Numbered from the stretch's first letter, positions 37,264 through 50,910 are shown. The stretch: DNA of 64,000 bases from Acanthaster planci (GCF_001949145.1 NW_019091362.1:9041358-9105357), one strand, 5' to 3'. Translations and numbers: made by a program. The notes: generated from the sequence alone by a model not told the origin.

Positions 37264-39345
37264 AATTGATAGTCTCCTTTCAACACTGATTGAAATAGTC
37301 TTCTTTCTTACACTTATACACTGTCATAACTTACTTCACATATATCGCAGTTTTCCGGCACAACTTTTCAAGCAAACTAAGGTTGGGACGTAGTAGTCTT
37401 GCACAGGGCGCACGTATTCCACCTCCGTATGCTCAACCATGTCAATGGACGTGATAGAAGCAGAACTTGTTCCACAAGAAAAACATGAAAAGCTCCGATT
37501 AACAAACCATGGGTTTTATTCTTGAGAGCGACGACAACCTCAGATTGTTCCTCTCCAAAATTATCAGAAATCAAAACTGAGTTGGATCTGTTTTTAGTAA
37601 TTTCACATGAATCGATTCGTCCCACTAGCCGAAGGTGGCACATGTGTTGGAACCCAGTCAAGCATTGTCATTGAGGCATAGGCAAAAATGTTTTGATGGC
37701 CGTTGTCAAGGTGCGTACACTAGGTACACACAGCGCGATCAGGCAGAACTGCCATTGTTGTGTACGGCTACGGCTGATTGCTATTTTGCACGATACTGAT
37801 AATTGAAGCCGTAGCAGAAAAAATGCACGACTCGAACAGAGCGAGTCAGCAGATGTCTGGTATCCGTTTCCTTGGATAAAAATCGAGTCGGACATAATTT
37901 ATACCACATGGGAACAGTCTAAATAGAGTTGTCAATGTGCCGTTTTCGAAGTCGCGGCTTTGTTACAGTTGCATCTCGATTTCCAGAAACATTTTCAAAC
38001 CACTGTCGATGCGGTCGGAACCATATAAAGTACTCGAGCGTTTTGCCGTTTTGTTTATAAAGCATAAAGTGGAGCCAAATCAAGTCGCAGTGTCTAACCA
38101 GAGGGGAAGAATTAAGTGTTGTAGTACACGTAGTCGGACTAGTTGCGTGGTTGGTTTGATTTAGTAGAATGCTTAAATTGAAAAAAAAAACTTTACAAAT
38201 AATTCACTCTGCCACTTATCTTGAACACAGTAATCCTCTCTTTTATATGTATAAAACCCTTAAAGTTAACAATATACATTCTCTTCACCTTAGGGTCCTG
38301 ATGCAACAATTAAACAATAAAAAAATTACCTAAATCCATTTGTTCTATGTTTACCATAAATGAAGACGTGCACCAGCACTTCACCAGATAAACTTCATCA
38401 ATCCTTTGCGCCCACTGCTCTTACACAAAACACAGTGACACATGAGGGTCCCAAACTGAGGCATTCCCTAGATGCCTCTTTAAAGAATATTTGGAATCAA
38501 CAAACATTCAAACAAAATTACAGGGCTAAATTATTAACCAAGTATATAAATACTACGTAATTTTATTCAATGTGTATGTCTTACAGGATCATTTACAAGA
38601 CTGTCGTCTGATTGTTTAGTATATTGTTGTGATTAATGTGTTGTGGGAATAATGTGTTTTATCATAATGTGTTTTAAAACCCACACTTCATAGAGGGAAC
38701 AACTAACAATACAATTATCATCAGAGAAGTTGAATGATGGGTGGGAAATGAGAAAACACGAGAAATTTGAATTATAATACTGATGATCAATTCAATAATT
38801 AACTTGGATGATATATGCGGGGAACCAACCTGTGCAACAGATGATAGGTTCTTCCTGTGAGATAATAAAGGTGAAGCGGCGATTCCTTCCTGACTGCTAA
38901 AAATGTACCGGTTCTCTCTTCACCAAAGTCAGGAAAGGAATGCCGAGCTACTAACCAAACGAAACCTACCAGTCTAGTCAAGTCCAGATCAACCCCTCCG
39001 ACAATGTCTTACATATCTTGAGACCTTTTGACCATATCTGACACAGGTAAAAACCACAAGAGTGTATTTAAAAAGTCATCGTGAGAAATAGACTTGCCTT
39101 CAGTCGTACAAAAAAAAATCAAATTTAGAAAATGCCATGGGGGTTATAATACTAAAATAACATAACAACAACTGACCGCGAGTCATTGATAAATTGGACC
39201 AAGAAGTTTTGGCTGCAGAAATTGTGCGATTACCCTAGGAACGATTACTGAATATGAGCGGCATTATACTAGAACAATAATAAATGGATTTCTACCACAC
39301 TGCACAATATTCCTCCATGCCTAAAGAAACACGTGCACCCAGAAT
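37264..39345. other. Intergenic region, 5' of the vWA gene and 3' of the transporter
   Basis: Contains the 5' flank of the vWA gene and the 3' flank of the SLC16-like gene, both minus strand, plus a decayed LINE tail at about 38230-38562. Other short open frames here have no recognisable motif. Confidence 0.5.
38230..38562 (+). mobile_element. Decayed non-LTR retrotransposon (LINE) ORF2 C-terminal fragment
   Basis: Conceptual translation gives YKTLKVNNIHSLHLRVLMQQ followed after stops and a frame disturbance by segments such as QNTVTHEGPKLRHSLDASLK and FKQNYRAKLLTKY. This spacing (IHSL, then a TR-like motif, then QN-GPKLWN-L-like, then FK-YK--LL) is the usual C-terminal tail after the reverse transcriptase of CR1/L2/RTE-like LINEs. 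In-frame stops show it is dead. The reverse transcriptase core is absent, as expected of a 5'-truncated insertion. Confidence 0.55.
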
Positions 39346-41794
39346 TCAACCTTCGCGCACACCAGGCTCAATTCTCTTCAGCAGAGGTGCCAACAACATC
39401 GCCAGAAACCCAAGGGCGAAAACTCCTGCGAAGATGTAAAACAGAACAGTATAGCTTTCCGTGACATCGTAGATGGCTCCTGCATGTCACCACGTGAAAA
39501 CGAAAGATAAAGAAAAGTTGTTATTCTTATCATTCTGACACTCTTACCACCGGAAATGTACTGAAAAGTACAATTACAAATGATACAATTAAAGGAACTT
39601 CTTTGAACTAAACCATTTTCTCCAGTGTAGATTCTTTTAAAGACATGGACGCAAAATTGGTGAATATAGAGAAAATAATTAGTTCTCAAGTACAAGAGGC
39701 ATCACGGAGAACTCGATCAATCTCTTAGCCCCTCAATTTCGTCGTTTTTATCTTAATAAATTTACCAAAAAAATCTCAGAGTGGAAAACGATCGCACACT
39801 ATAGCAGAGATAATCAGAATTCACCGATTTGACCCACCTGCTAAAATAGGGCCGATTAAATCAACTACGCCCCCGATGCCAGAGTAAAGTCCCACTGCCG
39901 ACCCTAAATTAGCCAGGCCGACGTATTCCCGCACGAGGACAGGAGTGATGGTGCGCTGGAAGCCAATCGCTAATCCGAACAAGGCGGCGGAGAACATAAA
40001 GTACCCATACGTGCCAAACTGCGCCACCAGGACAGCACAGGCACTGGTGAACATAGACGCGTCAAAAATGATCTCTGACGACACCTTGTGGTTGATAAGT
40101 CCGCAGAATGGGCGTCCTACTAGACCACTGATACCAACCACACTGAGGAGAAAGGAGGCCTCCTGAGCGGGTATACCTGAGGACGTAGCGCGTGGGATGA
40201 GATAAACAAGGTAGCAGCCGAGAGAGAAAACAAAGGCACACTGTGCGAAGCAGAGCGCCGAAAAGCGGTAACTTTGCCAGAGCAACTTCAGTCTGAACAC
40301 CTTGACCGCCCCGGACAAGCAAACCACTACACAGTGTGGGCTTCTACCCTCAGCACTTTGTTCAGTCGTCACCGGTGAGTTAGTAGACGCTTGTATTCTA
40401 CGAGAAATTGTCTGCAGTTCCCCTTCGGGGTTGCCGTGCTTATTCACTTGTCTATTCTCCGTGGCTTGGAGAGGGCGCCGATTTGAACGGCAGACTGCCC
40501 CAGCCAAGCAAATGTTAGCGGTTATGGCGCCAGTTACAAGTAACGTTCCTCTCCAACCGTACGCATCCAGTAACATCTGCATCAAAGGACCAAACATCAT
40601 TATTCCTATGCTATCTCCTGTGGTAACAAGGGCAATCACCACGGAGTAATATTTCTTGAAGTACTGGGCGACTATAACCACTGCTGGAGTATAGGCTATC
40701 CCGGTACCAGCACCTTGAAAAAAGAGAGGAAGGAGAAAATCGTGTTAGGTCTTTTTATCTTATCTTTTTAATCGGTCACTTTAGAAACATAAATGTGATA
40801 CATCGGCGTATTGTAAGTAATATTATTTTGATATTATTGTTAATTTGATATTAATTACATCAAGTGATTGTTGAGTTCAGCAACTACTATCGTGAATAAT
40901 TTTTCTTGCCTGCCAAGGCGCCCAAAACATACATCTGGTAGATATTTCCAGCCAGGGCTCCACCGACCATTCCCACAATATTGAGCAGACCACCAGCAAC
41001 CATCGTTGGACGACAACCGAAGCGATTCGCTGCTGCACCGCCGAGAGCGCCTGCAATCAGAACATCGTCCGCAGGAAAAATGTGTCTTGCCAAAAGGTGT
41101 GAGTGACTGTGCAGTGGAGGTAAATGAATCTAGACCTTCAAGATTTGGAAGGAATGTGGTTATCGCTGCTGTGTGCTAGAGTTCCAGTTTACTGCAGGGT
41201 TCTGTCGCGGTAAGCAGATTATGGAACTCCATATAAATAATGATGAAGGAAGTAAGCTAAGATTGACGCCTGTAATACACACATATTTCAAGTCTCATTT
41301 CACCATTACAATTTACAGAAATAGATAGACCACGTTCATATACAATACGCATCTATGGAAGGAATTGTTAAACTGCGCACCCGCGGCGGTCAGCGGTTAC
41401 TGACCGTGCAAGGGCGAAAGCTGGTCGTGATAACGACCTCTCGCGGTTGCCAGGCTGGTGAGAGACTACTTTTCAATCAAGGCGAACCCTTCCAATGGCT
41501 TTCATTACAAGGGATATTTGCAATATATATGATATTTGATATATCAGACGTACTATGTCTCCATAATACAAAACTGTGCGTGGTTCACTCACATCCGAAG
41601 AAGGAAGTAGCCGACAAGACACTAGAGATGGCCCCAGTCTGTGCAGTGGTACCATGGAATTCATTTTGAAAGGACGTAAAGAGAACTCCCGTGCATCGTG
41701 TCATTGCAGTGATGAGCAGATGAACGGAAAATGAGGCAAAAACAACAACTAAACTCCTTCCTGTGAATTCTGCAGATAAACGGCACTTTGCCAT
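39346..41794 (-). CDS. SLC16 monocarboxylate-transporter-like MFS protein
   Basis: Four exons on the minus strand: 41593-41794, 40910-41050, 39838-40713 and 39346-39479 (stop TGA 39346-39348), closing in frame to 450 residues. The product has about 12 hydrophobic segments with a central hydrophilic loop of about 60 residues, as in MFS carriers. The MCT-type signature between segments 4 and 5 is clear (GAGTGIAYTPAVVIVAQYFKK), as are LLDAYGWRGTLL and SGLVGRPFCGL. The TM1 motif typical of SLC16 ([DE]G[GS][FYW]GW) is absent, so this is a divergent member and the substrate cannot be stated. By family knowledge relatives move monocarboxylates, aromatic amino acids or thyroid hormones across the plasma membrane. 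Intron 2 appears to use a GC donor (GGCAG|GCAAG at 40908-40910) with a normal AG acceptor. The neighbours share no evident function. Confidence 0.85.
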
Positions 41795-42423
41795 GACGAT
41801 TCAGGTCAGCTCTGTTGAAAAGGAGAGACAAAAGCAGAGTTATATAGCATCTTGCAGATGCTTCCTTTAGTGAGCGAGAACCTCATTCCTTAGCTTTTTG
41901 GGCTCATCCATGAAATAAAGCAACTACATTGGTACAGGTCGGAAGTGGTTTATTTCTCCTTCATGTGGGTCTGGGTTACAAGGTTTAATGAGAGGTACCA
42001 TGTACATGATGTATACTGACTGTTCATGGGTGTCGACAGAATTTTTCCCTGGGGAGTTTGCAAAGCACTTTTTTCCGGGGGGGGGAGTAAATCTCGAATG
42101 AAGAAAAAAAATTGGTGATGCTCATCCCCTTTCATCAAGTTTTTTTCATTGCTTTCTTTTTTTTCTCTCCCTTTTTTCAGTGGGCGTCCCAACCCCTCAG
42201 GCCTGACACATGAAGAGTTCATTAATGGCTTTGGGACCAACACAGGGCAATGCGCTCGGACAGTATTATGGGGAGAGATCTTTTCTTGGTAAAAGGAGCT
42301 GAGACAAAATAAGTACAGGAGGTTCAAGGCGGGGAAATGTAGAACTACTTTATGCGACGAAACTGTAAATTTATAAGCAAAAGCAAGATAGCGTCGTGAA
42401 GTACGTCATAATCTAGTGGTAAT

Positions 42424-42451
42424 GTCGTCGTCGTTGTCGTCGTCGTCGTTG
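42424..42451. repeat. GTC/GAC trinucleotide microsatellite
   Basis: About nine GTC units with one or two GTT interruptions. Nothing suggests it is translated. Confidence 0.85.
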
Positions 42452-45400
42452 AGAAATGGAATGACATGTTTCCGGCCGGAAGTAAGGTCTCACCATACAA
42501 GCGCTACCATGAATTTTGACCAAATGATGCACTAAACAAACTGTGGCAGTTAACTGTTTACTGTTATACGACCGAGACTGCGTTGTTTCCACTGCGAGCC
42601 ATGTTGCTATGATTCTCAGTTCCGTTGACAGATAAAAACTAGGCCTACACATACAGAGCACCACCTTGTGCAATGATTTTCGGAGCGAGTAAATTTCACT
42701 TGCCAACTGTCTGTGCGTGACAGTTGCAAATTGCATAAATTAAAGAATGCGATCTCAGATCGACGGATTATTATACCGTAATTTTAACGGTGTCGTGATA
42801 AATTCGTACATTGTCTGGGTAATTTAATATTATTTATAGTAATATGCATTTTATACTGAGCGGAATACAATCAGTGTTCGAAGCAGTCTTTAGTCTAAGA
42901 CATGGAGAAACGCTCCGTGTGATATCGATCCGCCTGGTGATAGTTTGTGTCTATGAATGTTTTGGCGCCTCGAACCCAGTCCTCGACTACGTGTGCTGCG
43001 TGCGCGTTGAACCTTCAGGCATGGTGGGAACCAACATGGCGCGTCAAGATCGCTCCCATGGGAACGAGGTTGCTTCGAACCACGAATTTGTTTCAGCTGC
43101 AAAGTGACGAAAAAAGCAGACAGTTTTTGTAGCCCCTCAAATAAGCTAATTATAAATTTCAGGACATTTTCTTACATACACAGCGAATTAAATTTAAAGA
43201 GATACTTTCTTCCAGAACGTATACGTGAAGAGAGAAAGAGAGAGAGGGGGAGCTGGAGATAGCATCGCTGGAGAGAAGCATGAGTGAAAGTGATGTTCAT
43301 TAGCAGTGTCGTCTCCTTCCTTGCGCTTGCCTCAGTCAGATGACGTAGCCTAACTGTTTCCGGTTCTCCGTTTTTATGGGCTACCCTTAACATGTTCCTG
43401 GTTATATATTGCTTGTCACAAACATGTTTCTGGTTAGGGATCGCTAAAACATGCCCGTGGAAGGCCTTGGAACCAAGGCCATGTTCCAAGTTCAATGTAG
43501 CATGATGGTAGAAATAGTATACTGTAAAGCCTACAGTTGAGTTGTATTTAAAGCGATATTTTGGATAACAAAAGTAACAAAATAATAGCCGAATGTGGAG
43601 CAAAATGCTTAACTGGATTCACCAGGCTAAAGCATTGTGTTGTGTTCAGCATCAATGCGTTGCGTAGCTTTGTATTCGGCTCGGTAAAATGGCCGCGAGT
43701 GGATTCAGTGATATCTATAAGCTGATTAAGCGTATTGCGAGTCCAGATTTTTTAATATACGTCCGTGACTCACACAGCTAGCTGGCGTACACACTTGTGG
43801 ATTTGAGTCGTCTTTGAAGTCTCATGATTGTCGTGTGCGTTACAGCTGCATTATCACAGTCTAAAACTGGTCACCGAAGGTAGACCCTCGGTGCTCAAAT
43901 CAAATTGAAATACTTCGATATTTGGCTCCGTTGCTAGTAGACAGACGTTTTGGTGGCATTGCCTGACAAGATAGCGAGCAAGCAAGTTCAAAGTTAGGAG
44001 GGCCTAAAAATGAGGCACACCTGAAACGAAAGCGAGTATTAGAGACACTCGAAATCGTCCGTAAAATTTTAAGAACAGTTATTTTGTGTCTCAGTCAAGG
44101 TATTCGTTAATTCACCCCTCCTATCAAAACAGGCATGGCCGACTGACTGGTCATCTTTTAGGCAAAGAAAGGATGACACTATTTTTACATAATTCCATTT
44201 CAAGTTTTTTGAATGTCACACGTGGAATGGAATCGTATTGCCGTGAAATTGTTGCATGATGTATAACTGCCATGTACCGGTACATGCATGAAGCTAGGAG
44301 CTTGTTCAATGTACATGTTCACTGTACATGAGCATAATACCAGTCATGACGTCGCTTTATTCTAAAAGTATGCACTATGTTAAATTAACTGTAGGCCTAC
44401 ATTCTTCAAAACTAACACAGACAAAACTTGACTTCATAAGCAAAGATATTGTAATCGTGACATTAAATCATGGTGGATTCAAACATCATATGCACATGAT
44501 AAGAAGCGCTCTAGAAACCGTTTGGCGATCATAGATTTGATCTTTTTGTTTTTGTCATGTTTTGTTCGTTTGTATTTATAATCTTTTATATTTTTTATTT
44601 TTTGTTGTGGAGTTTTCCTTATTTTTATTTTTACTAATTACAACTTGATTTTTGTCATTTTTCTATTTTTGCCCCGTTTGCATTGTAACAATTTGCATTG
44701 AATTTCAGTTTGTCAAAGTTTATGTTTGCGTCTGATATGAGGCATAACAATTATTATATACTTTCAGTTTTATCTCAGGTTGAATTGTTCATGTACAATT
44801 TAACTATAAAAATGCATAACTTTACAGAAATGTTGGAAGCTTACCTTTCACAGATAATACTCCAAATTCACGTATTTTCCAAAACGACATAAGTTTTCAC
44901 CGTGCACGGGTGAGCGAGTTATTTCGATGTGTGCGCAGTAACTCCCAGGTTATTAATGTGGGTGGTTCACATTTGAAGAGACAGTTAACTAAGTTTCTGC
45001 AAACTAGCCGCTCATCAGACTTGCTTGTTGCAAAAATTCCCACTTCCACACAGTCACGTCAATAGCATTTGACAGTTTACGGAAGGATATCAACTTACAT
45101 GTAGGAATACACGCATAACTCCATTTGGAATTGGAAAGTGCGCACCCCTCCGAAGAGTTGCAAAATAAGTACATGTATAGAGATATTGCCCCCTCTCTCT
45201 TGAAACAGCATGACGTCATGTTTATTTTTAGATGCAGCATGCACTCGCCGTTAATTTTAAACTTTAACAAGCATATTTTGTGCAAGAGTTGAAATGAAAA
45301 TGTAAAACGAAAATAAAATAAACTACTAAGATAAACGTATAGAACTGTTAGAGAATTTTTATGCTTGTAAGGAAATTGGCATAGAGATAAATTTTCACCC

Positions 45401-46072
45401 GCCAGTAAGTTGTGGCTATTAGGCCTACATCAACAATTTTCGAATTTTGGTATGGAAAATTTCGGAGATTTCCAGAAACGGAAGGAATTCGGGCTATGAA
45501 GACATTTCTCGGGCGGAACCAGGATTTTCCCTATAAAGGGGCGTAATCCTAGATTTTCAAAGGGGGGGGGACTAAAGCAATAATGGTAAAATGCCTGTAA
45601 CGGACCATTTTAGTAATTTTGCCTATTATTTTCTTGTCTGGATACCAGACCCGATGATTCTGACTATCCGACGAATCAAGGCTCCGGTATCACCCATTGT
45701 CACGTGACCAGAACTGGAGGATTCCTCCAGTTTTCCGGAAATAGCCAAAATATTCCGAAGTTGTCCCATCTACAGTGGCATGTTCGGATGGCACCGTTGA
45801 TGTTCGGTTATTCCCGGTAGGGTAGGTGGGCTTGTTGAACGTAAACCGTCAATGAACCGTGAACCGTCAATCATGCATTGCCATATAACAACAACGTTAC
45901 AAACAACTTATTTGATGGGTGTGTGCGTGGAAGGAATGTTGCTGTGCAAGAAATGATCAACTAAAAGAATTTTAAAATGCTTATGTATGATTTTGAATTT
46001 TCTGATTTTTTTTTTCAGGTGCGCCTCATTACTATAGGGAACACTCGGCTGAATTGGAACCCACCACGTAAA

Positions 46073-47022
46073 GGGTCATCCATTTTTGTCACCATTTTCA
46101 CGAGAGTACAAAGCGCACGCTGAGGGGAGGGGGTGAATTGGTTTCGTACGCTTTAGAAACATGTAAAAAATGACGATTATCACAGACCGACCAACTGCTA
46201 ACCCCCCCCCCAGCTATTGCGTGTGTGCAGAGAGTGCGCAGGACTCTCATGCATCATTCATACAAGCTCGGGCAATGGCTATTTCTTAACCAATCGACGA
46301 TTTTGCCTGGTGTCATATAAAAAAGTACATACACAAGTACCAGGCAAATTTCACTAACGTTGAAGTCACAGCCACATGTGAGACAGTCTTCGAGCACCGC
46401 CCCCCCAAAAGTTCCGTTACGCCATGCTTGCTATGAGGTTTGGTACCCAGACACAGCCGTCTTTTACGGTGTCCGTGCTAAATCCACAGCGTGCATTGTA
46501 CGTAAACGATTTTTATTATATTTTATTTACTGTACGTAAACGATGCAAAAAACTCATTGTAACAGTATACTTTTTACCACTTTTCATAAGCTTTCGTGAA
46601 GAGGAGAACAAATCAAATCAAAGGTACATTTTCCGACTGCTATTGTTGGACACAAACAATGGACACTTTTATTTTAAGAAAAAGTACCTGTCCATCGGGC
46701 AATTTGTCTTGAATTATTACTTTCCCGAACTGAAAGAGGAATTAAATTTGTCCCGGGCAACCTGAAAACCGTGAGTGTAGAGGCCTGTCAGGGGCAATGG
46801 TTTTCCTCCTGTCATTATTCTCTGGTCGTCTACTGCACTTTAACAGCCGTACATTGTGAATAAGAATGGGTCCTTAGGCACCAAAGAGAAATCGTCTTTT
46901 TGTGTGTGTGTTCATTCATTTTGTACTCTTTCGGGGGGTGGGGCGCCAGGAAAAAGAGCAGGCCTACGCTTTGTACGCTTGTAAAAATGATGACAAAAAT
47001 GGATGACCCCGGTGGGAATGAA
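46073..47022. mobile_element. Foldback element with GGGTCATCCATTTTTGTCA termini, long copy
   Basis: The left arm GGGTCATCCATTTTTGTCA (46073 onward, then ACAAAGCGCA) is mirrored by TGACAAAAATGGATGACCCC near 47000-47020, preceded by TTTGTACGCTTG. This gives roughly 950 bp with about 50-bp terminal inverted repeats. An internal open frame of 113 codons (46424-46765) is rich in Lys, Phe and Tyr and not recognised. The same termini occur in a 209-bp element at 61888-62096. Confidence 0.7.
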
Positions 47023-47149
47023 ATCGAAAACATCCGGGCTTTCAATTTGTGTCCTCTGACCCTTGCGTCATATCTATTTATATCCGTGTGCAATACCTGA
47101 CCTAAGATTCTTTATCAAGGGTCGTCAGGGCCTAGGGGTGCAGTGTCCC

Positions 47150-47540
47150 NNNNNNNNNNNNNNNNNNNNNNNNNNNNNNNNNNNNNNNNNNNNNNNNNNN
47201 NNNNNNNNNNNNNNNNNNNNNNNNNNNNNNNNNNNNNNNNNNNNNNNNNNNNNNNNNNNNNNNNNNNNNNNNNNNNNNNNNNNNNNNNNNNNNNNNNNNN
47301 NNNNNNNNNNNNNNNNNNNNNNNNNNNNNNNNNNNNNNNNNNNNNNNNNNNNNNNNNNNNNNNNNNNNNNNNNNNNNNNNNNNNNNNNNNNNNNNNNNNN
47401 NNNNNNNNNNNNNNNNNNNNNNNNNNNNNNNNNNNNNNNNNNNNNNNNNNNNNNNNNNNNNNNNNNNNNNNNNNNNNNNNNNNNNNNNNNNNNNNNNNNN
47501 NNNNNNNNNNNNNNNNNNNNNNNNNNNNNNNNNNNNNNNN
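47150..47540. other. Assembly gap (391 N)
   Basis: A run of N. Open frames crossing it are artefacts. It lies about 265 bp upstream of the NDUFB2 start codon, so promoter sequence may be hidden. Confidence 1.
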
Positions 47541-47804
47541 GGGGCTCCAAACTTGGTTGATTTTACACTATGTTCAATGGAGCTTGAATTGGTTCAGTGC
47601 ACCCATGTATGCACGAAGCCTCGTACTGTGGGCGAAGTACCAAATGGGTGGATTGGCAATTGGGCGAACGGATTAACGACAAGAACGAAGTAACCGATAT
47701 CGGATCGGCGACCAGGTAGTGGTCCCGTCTTCCAGTTTGCTTCCACAAATTGCCGAAAGAGGCCTATCTATGATTTAAAGCGCAATATTCACTTCTACAG
47801 AGTT

Positions 47805-50800
47805 ATGTACGGCTTGTCAAAACTACGGGTAACGTTTGGACAGTTCAGAGGTGCTCTGCGTGCGACACCAAAAAGGCAGTAAGTAGTATAGTAGCCTACG
47901 TTTGTAGCGCAAAACACTGGTTCCAGATTCCGGACACTTGACAATGATACATGTATGTCGGGGTACGGGTGCATGTAAATACATACATGTACAGTACATG
48001 TATGATGTAGGCCTAGTTCAAGTTACATGTAGTTCAGTGTGGCCGGTCCTGTACAATTGTATGAAATCTCCACCTTTTACTTCCACTTTAGAGCAATCTT
48101 CAACTCCCACAAATTAGAGAGAATTTGCTGATGGCAGACATGGTAGAATAAACCTTTTCAACGTTTGCAATGCATTATGGGTGTAGATGACAAATGCATT
48201 TTATGCACAGCCCTATGGGGGAAGTGAACCAGTCAAAAACAAGTTACAGTTTTCTACTAAATTTTTCTATGTATCTGCTCATCAACTCACAGATACATGC
48301 ATATTATCAGATTATACAAGAATTTGAAACATTTTCAAATACGTTTTCAAATATTTGTAAGAACAAATCACCCTTAGGGGCCTAATTGCCTTTTTTAAGG
48401 GCACCAGTCACTCTACAGACTGAAAATGAACGTGACTGGTCAAAGCGGGATGAATGAGCTGCAAGTCATAATTTTGATTAGACAACATAGTACTAGAACA
48501 TTAATATTAACGAATTAGTCAAAGCACGGTCCTTGACAAAAGGTGGTGTTGTTGGAAGGAATTCTCTGAATTTTCCTTCTCTGCTAAGCTTTAACCCTAA
48601 CCCCCAAGGGTTGCTGGCCCTATCCTTCCCCATTCACACAAAGTTAAACACCCATATAGCACTTTGCGCACAGAGGCTGTTGGACTTGGTTTTTCTGAGG
48701 TATGCCAAACCCAATGCAAAAGCCAGCTGTTATGGGCCTACCAGACCTATCCCCACAAAATTAAACATTTTACTACTGTTTAATTCTGTGTGGTTGGGGA
48801 AGGTTAGGGTTAAACTTCAAAGTTTGTGAATATCTTCGTCCCAAATCAATAATGCAACACTGTGTCAGAAGAGGATGGCTTGAATTGGAGCATGAAATAA
48901 AATGGAAACAGATTAACGTTTGGCAGGTACACTTCTCCCACAGGGTTGTGCATAAAATGCGTTGCATGCATGTCATCCAAACCCACAATGCATTGCGAAC
49001 GTCGAAAAGGTTGATTAGGCCAGGCATGCCCCAGGAAATGCCTACAACATAAACCCAGTGCTTAACGCCATGCATCCTGCACATGAAAGTCTCCCACCAA
49101 CTCTGCACAGCTGCATGCAGTCAGCTAGCCACACTGGGCCCAGCCCGAAACCCTAGGCAGAAGGAATGTTGCATCACGACTCCTGTTCAGCAGTTGTTTA
49201 CAAAATCTATGGGGGAGTCAAGAAAAAGTTACAGGCCTCAGTAGACCAATTTTTAAACAAAATCGGACATTTTCGCCAGTCCCAGATTCATGTCTTGTCG
49301 GCATTTCATCAGTGACTGTCCTTTTATAGTGAGATGATATAATGATGAAAACGGGAAGGCTGGACTAGGATGCAACATGTGTTTTCATTTATGCTCGGAC
49401 ACAAAACATGAAATTTCATTCCGCTGGCCTTAAGTACCGGCAATTGGCACAAAGATGGAGCAACTGTGCAGATCTACTGATGGCGCCCAACACATACATG
49501 TACACCAGTCATGGAAGTCCTTGTGCTAGTTCCAACCTGAAACCTACATGTATGATCGTCCAACACTCCATGTCCTTTGCAACGTGTTACATGTTACATG
49601 TAAGCTGTGAGAGTTTTTTGTAAAGGATATTGTCTTCAACTAATCACAAAGTACTTACAGATGCTGTTTTTCTCTCTCAGCGCAGTTTTCTAGTTTAAAA
49701 AAGTAGTAGGGCCTAAATGGGCATACTGACCATATAGAGCACTGACGGACCATTCAATTATTTTCAATTCTCTGCTGAACCACAGTGGGAGTATTGTGTA
49801 CCGAGGTGCCACACAGCCCAGTAGGAAGCAATACTGGAAAGGAGAGATTTTAGCTGGAGCCATGTGGTTCTGGATTCTGTGGAGGTTTTACCACGAACCT
49901 GAAGATGTTCTTGTAAGTGTCAGGAGTATGTGAGAATTCATCTTTGCCTGGCCTTAACTTTTAAGTCATTAATAATTTATCAAATAAATGTTTAAAGTGT
50001 GTTTCTGCAAATTGTGTCTCTCTTACATGAGCAGATATTTAAGACCAGTGTACCTGTCATGGAGCAGTTAATGGGAAAACCAGTATTACTCAGTGAATTC
50101 ACCAGCTGAGATCCAGTCAGCCTTAAGCAATACGCACCACAACACTCTCTGATAACAAATGTAAATCGGTACTATTTTATGAAAAAAATAAAAACAGTGC
50201 ACAGAGGTTTTATGGTTTTATTTGAAAATGTGAATTTTATTGGTAAAAGACAGAAGAAACGTCAATGTACTTAGAACTGTGTTGTTCTTACAAACGAAGC
50301 ATGTGAATATATCCTTTTTTTTTTATTTTGCCAGAAGTACAAAAATGTTATCTCTTACACAATCAGGCTTATCTTTGGCACAACCAATTTTTATGATCTG
50401 AAAATTTATAGTGAAGCCAAAAGATGACTATTAAAAAGCAAAACCTGTATCAGTTTTTTTGGGTTAAAAAAATCAATTTGAACATTTTGGGACATCTTGT
50501 AATGTACACGTATTACGCAAATGTTTGATGTCCTAGTTTTGTACATTTCACAAGCTCTTTGAAATTGTCTGGGGTAGGTTACTTTGAAGTTCCTCCACCA
50601 TTAACCCACTTCATGCTGTATGCCCCAAATTTCAAGATTGTACACCTTGAAATGTACAATCTTGGAAACATACTTGCTATGAAGAGGGCATGGCAACATA
50701 GTCATATAATGTGCAAGGGACTGATTTCAGGGAACTGGTGTATGATACAATTACAAATATTGAGCATTTCAGAACTACGGGACTTTCAGTGTGCTGTTAC

Positions 50801-50910
50801 ACATTTCCTGTTTTATTAAAACTATTCTCTTACAGGGTCACAACCCCTGGCCTGATGCCTCTAAGTGGACAGATGAGGAGCTAGGCATACCCCCTGATGA
50901 TGAAGATTAA
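47805..50910 (+). CDS. NDUFB2: NADH dehydrogenase (ubiquinone) 1 beta subcomplex subunit 2
   Basis: Three exons: 47805-47878, 49786-49912 and 50836-50910 (stop TAA 50908-50910), all GT-AG and in phase, giving 91 residues. Mammalian precursors are about 105. Exons 2 and 3 carry the family core: a single transmembrane-type segment GAMWFWILWRFYHEPEDVL followed by the conserved C-terminus KWTDEELGIPPDDED. Exon 1 was found by phase and sequence: it starts MYGLSKLRVTFGQFRGALRA, a basic amphipathic mitochondrial-targeting-type leader, and ends with CA before a GTAAGT donor, completing a His codon at the junction. The subunit is an accessory component of complex I in the inner mitochondrial membrane. 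Exons 2 and 3 are certain; exon 1 is likely. Confidence 0.93.

Larger units (their letters stand above)
41795..47804. other. Intergenic region between transporter and NDUFB2 (divergent 5' ends)
   Basis: Both flanking genes start toward this region. It contains a GTC microsatellite (42424-42451), a GA-rich tract (about 43228-43250), a TACATG run (about 44275-44330), a large foldback element (about 46073-47022), homopolymeric G/C runs and an N gap (47150-47540). Short open frames up to 143 codons lack recognisable domains. Near NDUFB2 an inverted CCAAT motif (GATTGGCAATTGGGC, about 47650) is present but its use is unproven. Confidence 0.5.

Noticed and set aside
42844-43107. 87-codon plus-strand frame upstream of the transporter
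   Set aside because: No motif, overlapping antisense frame, no supported splice sites.
46424-46765. 113-codon frame inside the long foldback element
   Set aside because: Not recognisable as a transposase or other domain; kept only as part of the repeat description.
47063-47676. Frames of 140-177 codons across the N gap
   Set aside because: They consist almost entirely of undetermined bases.
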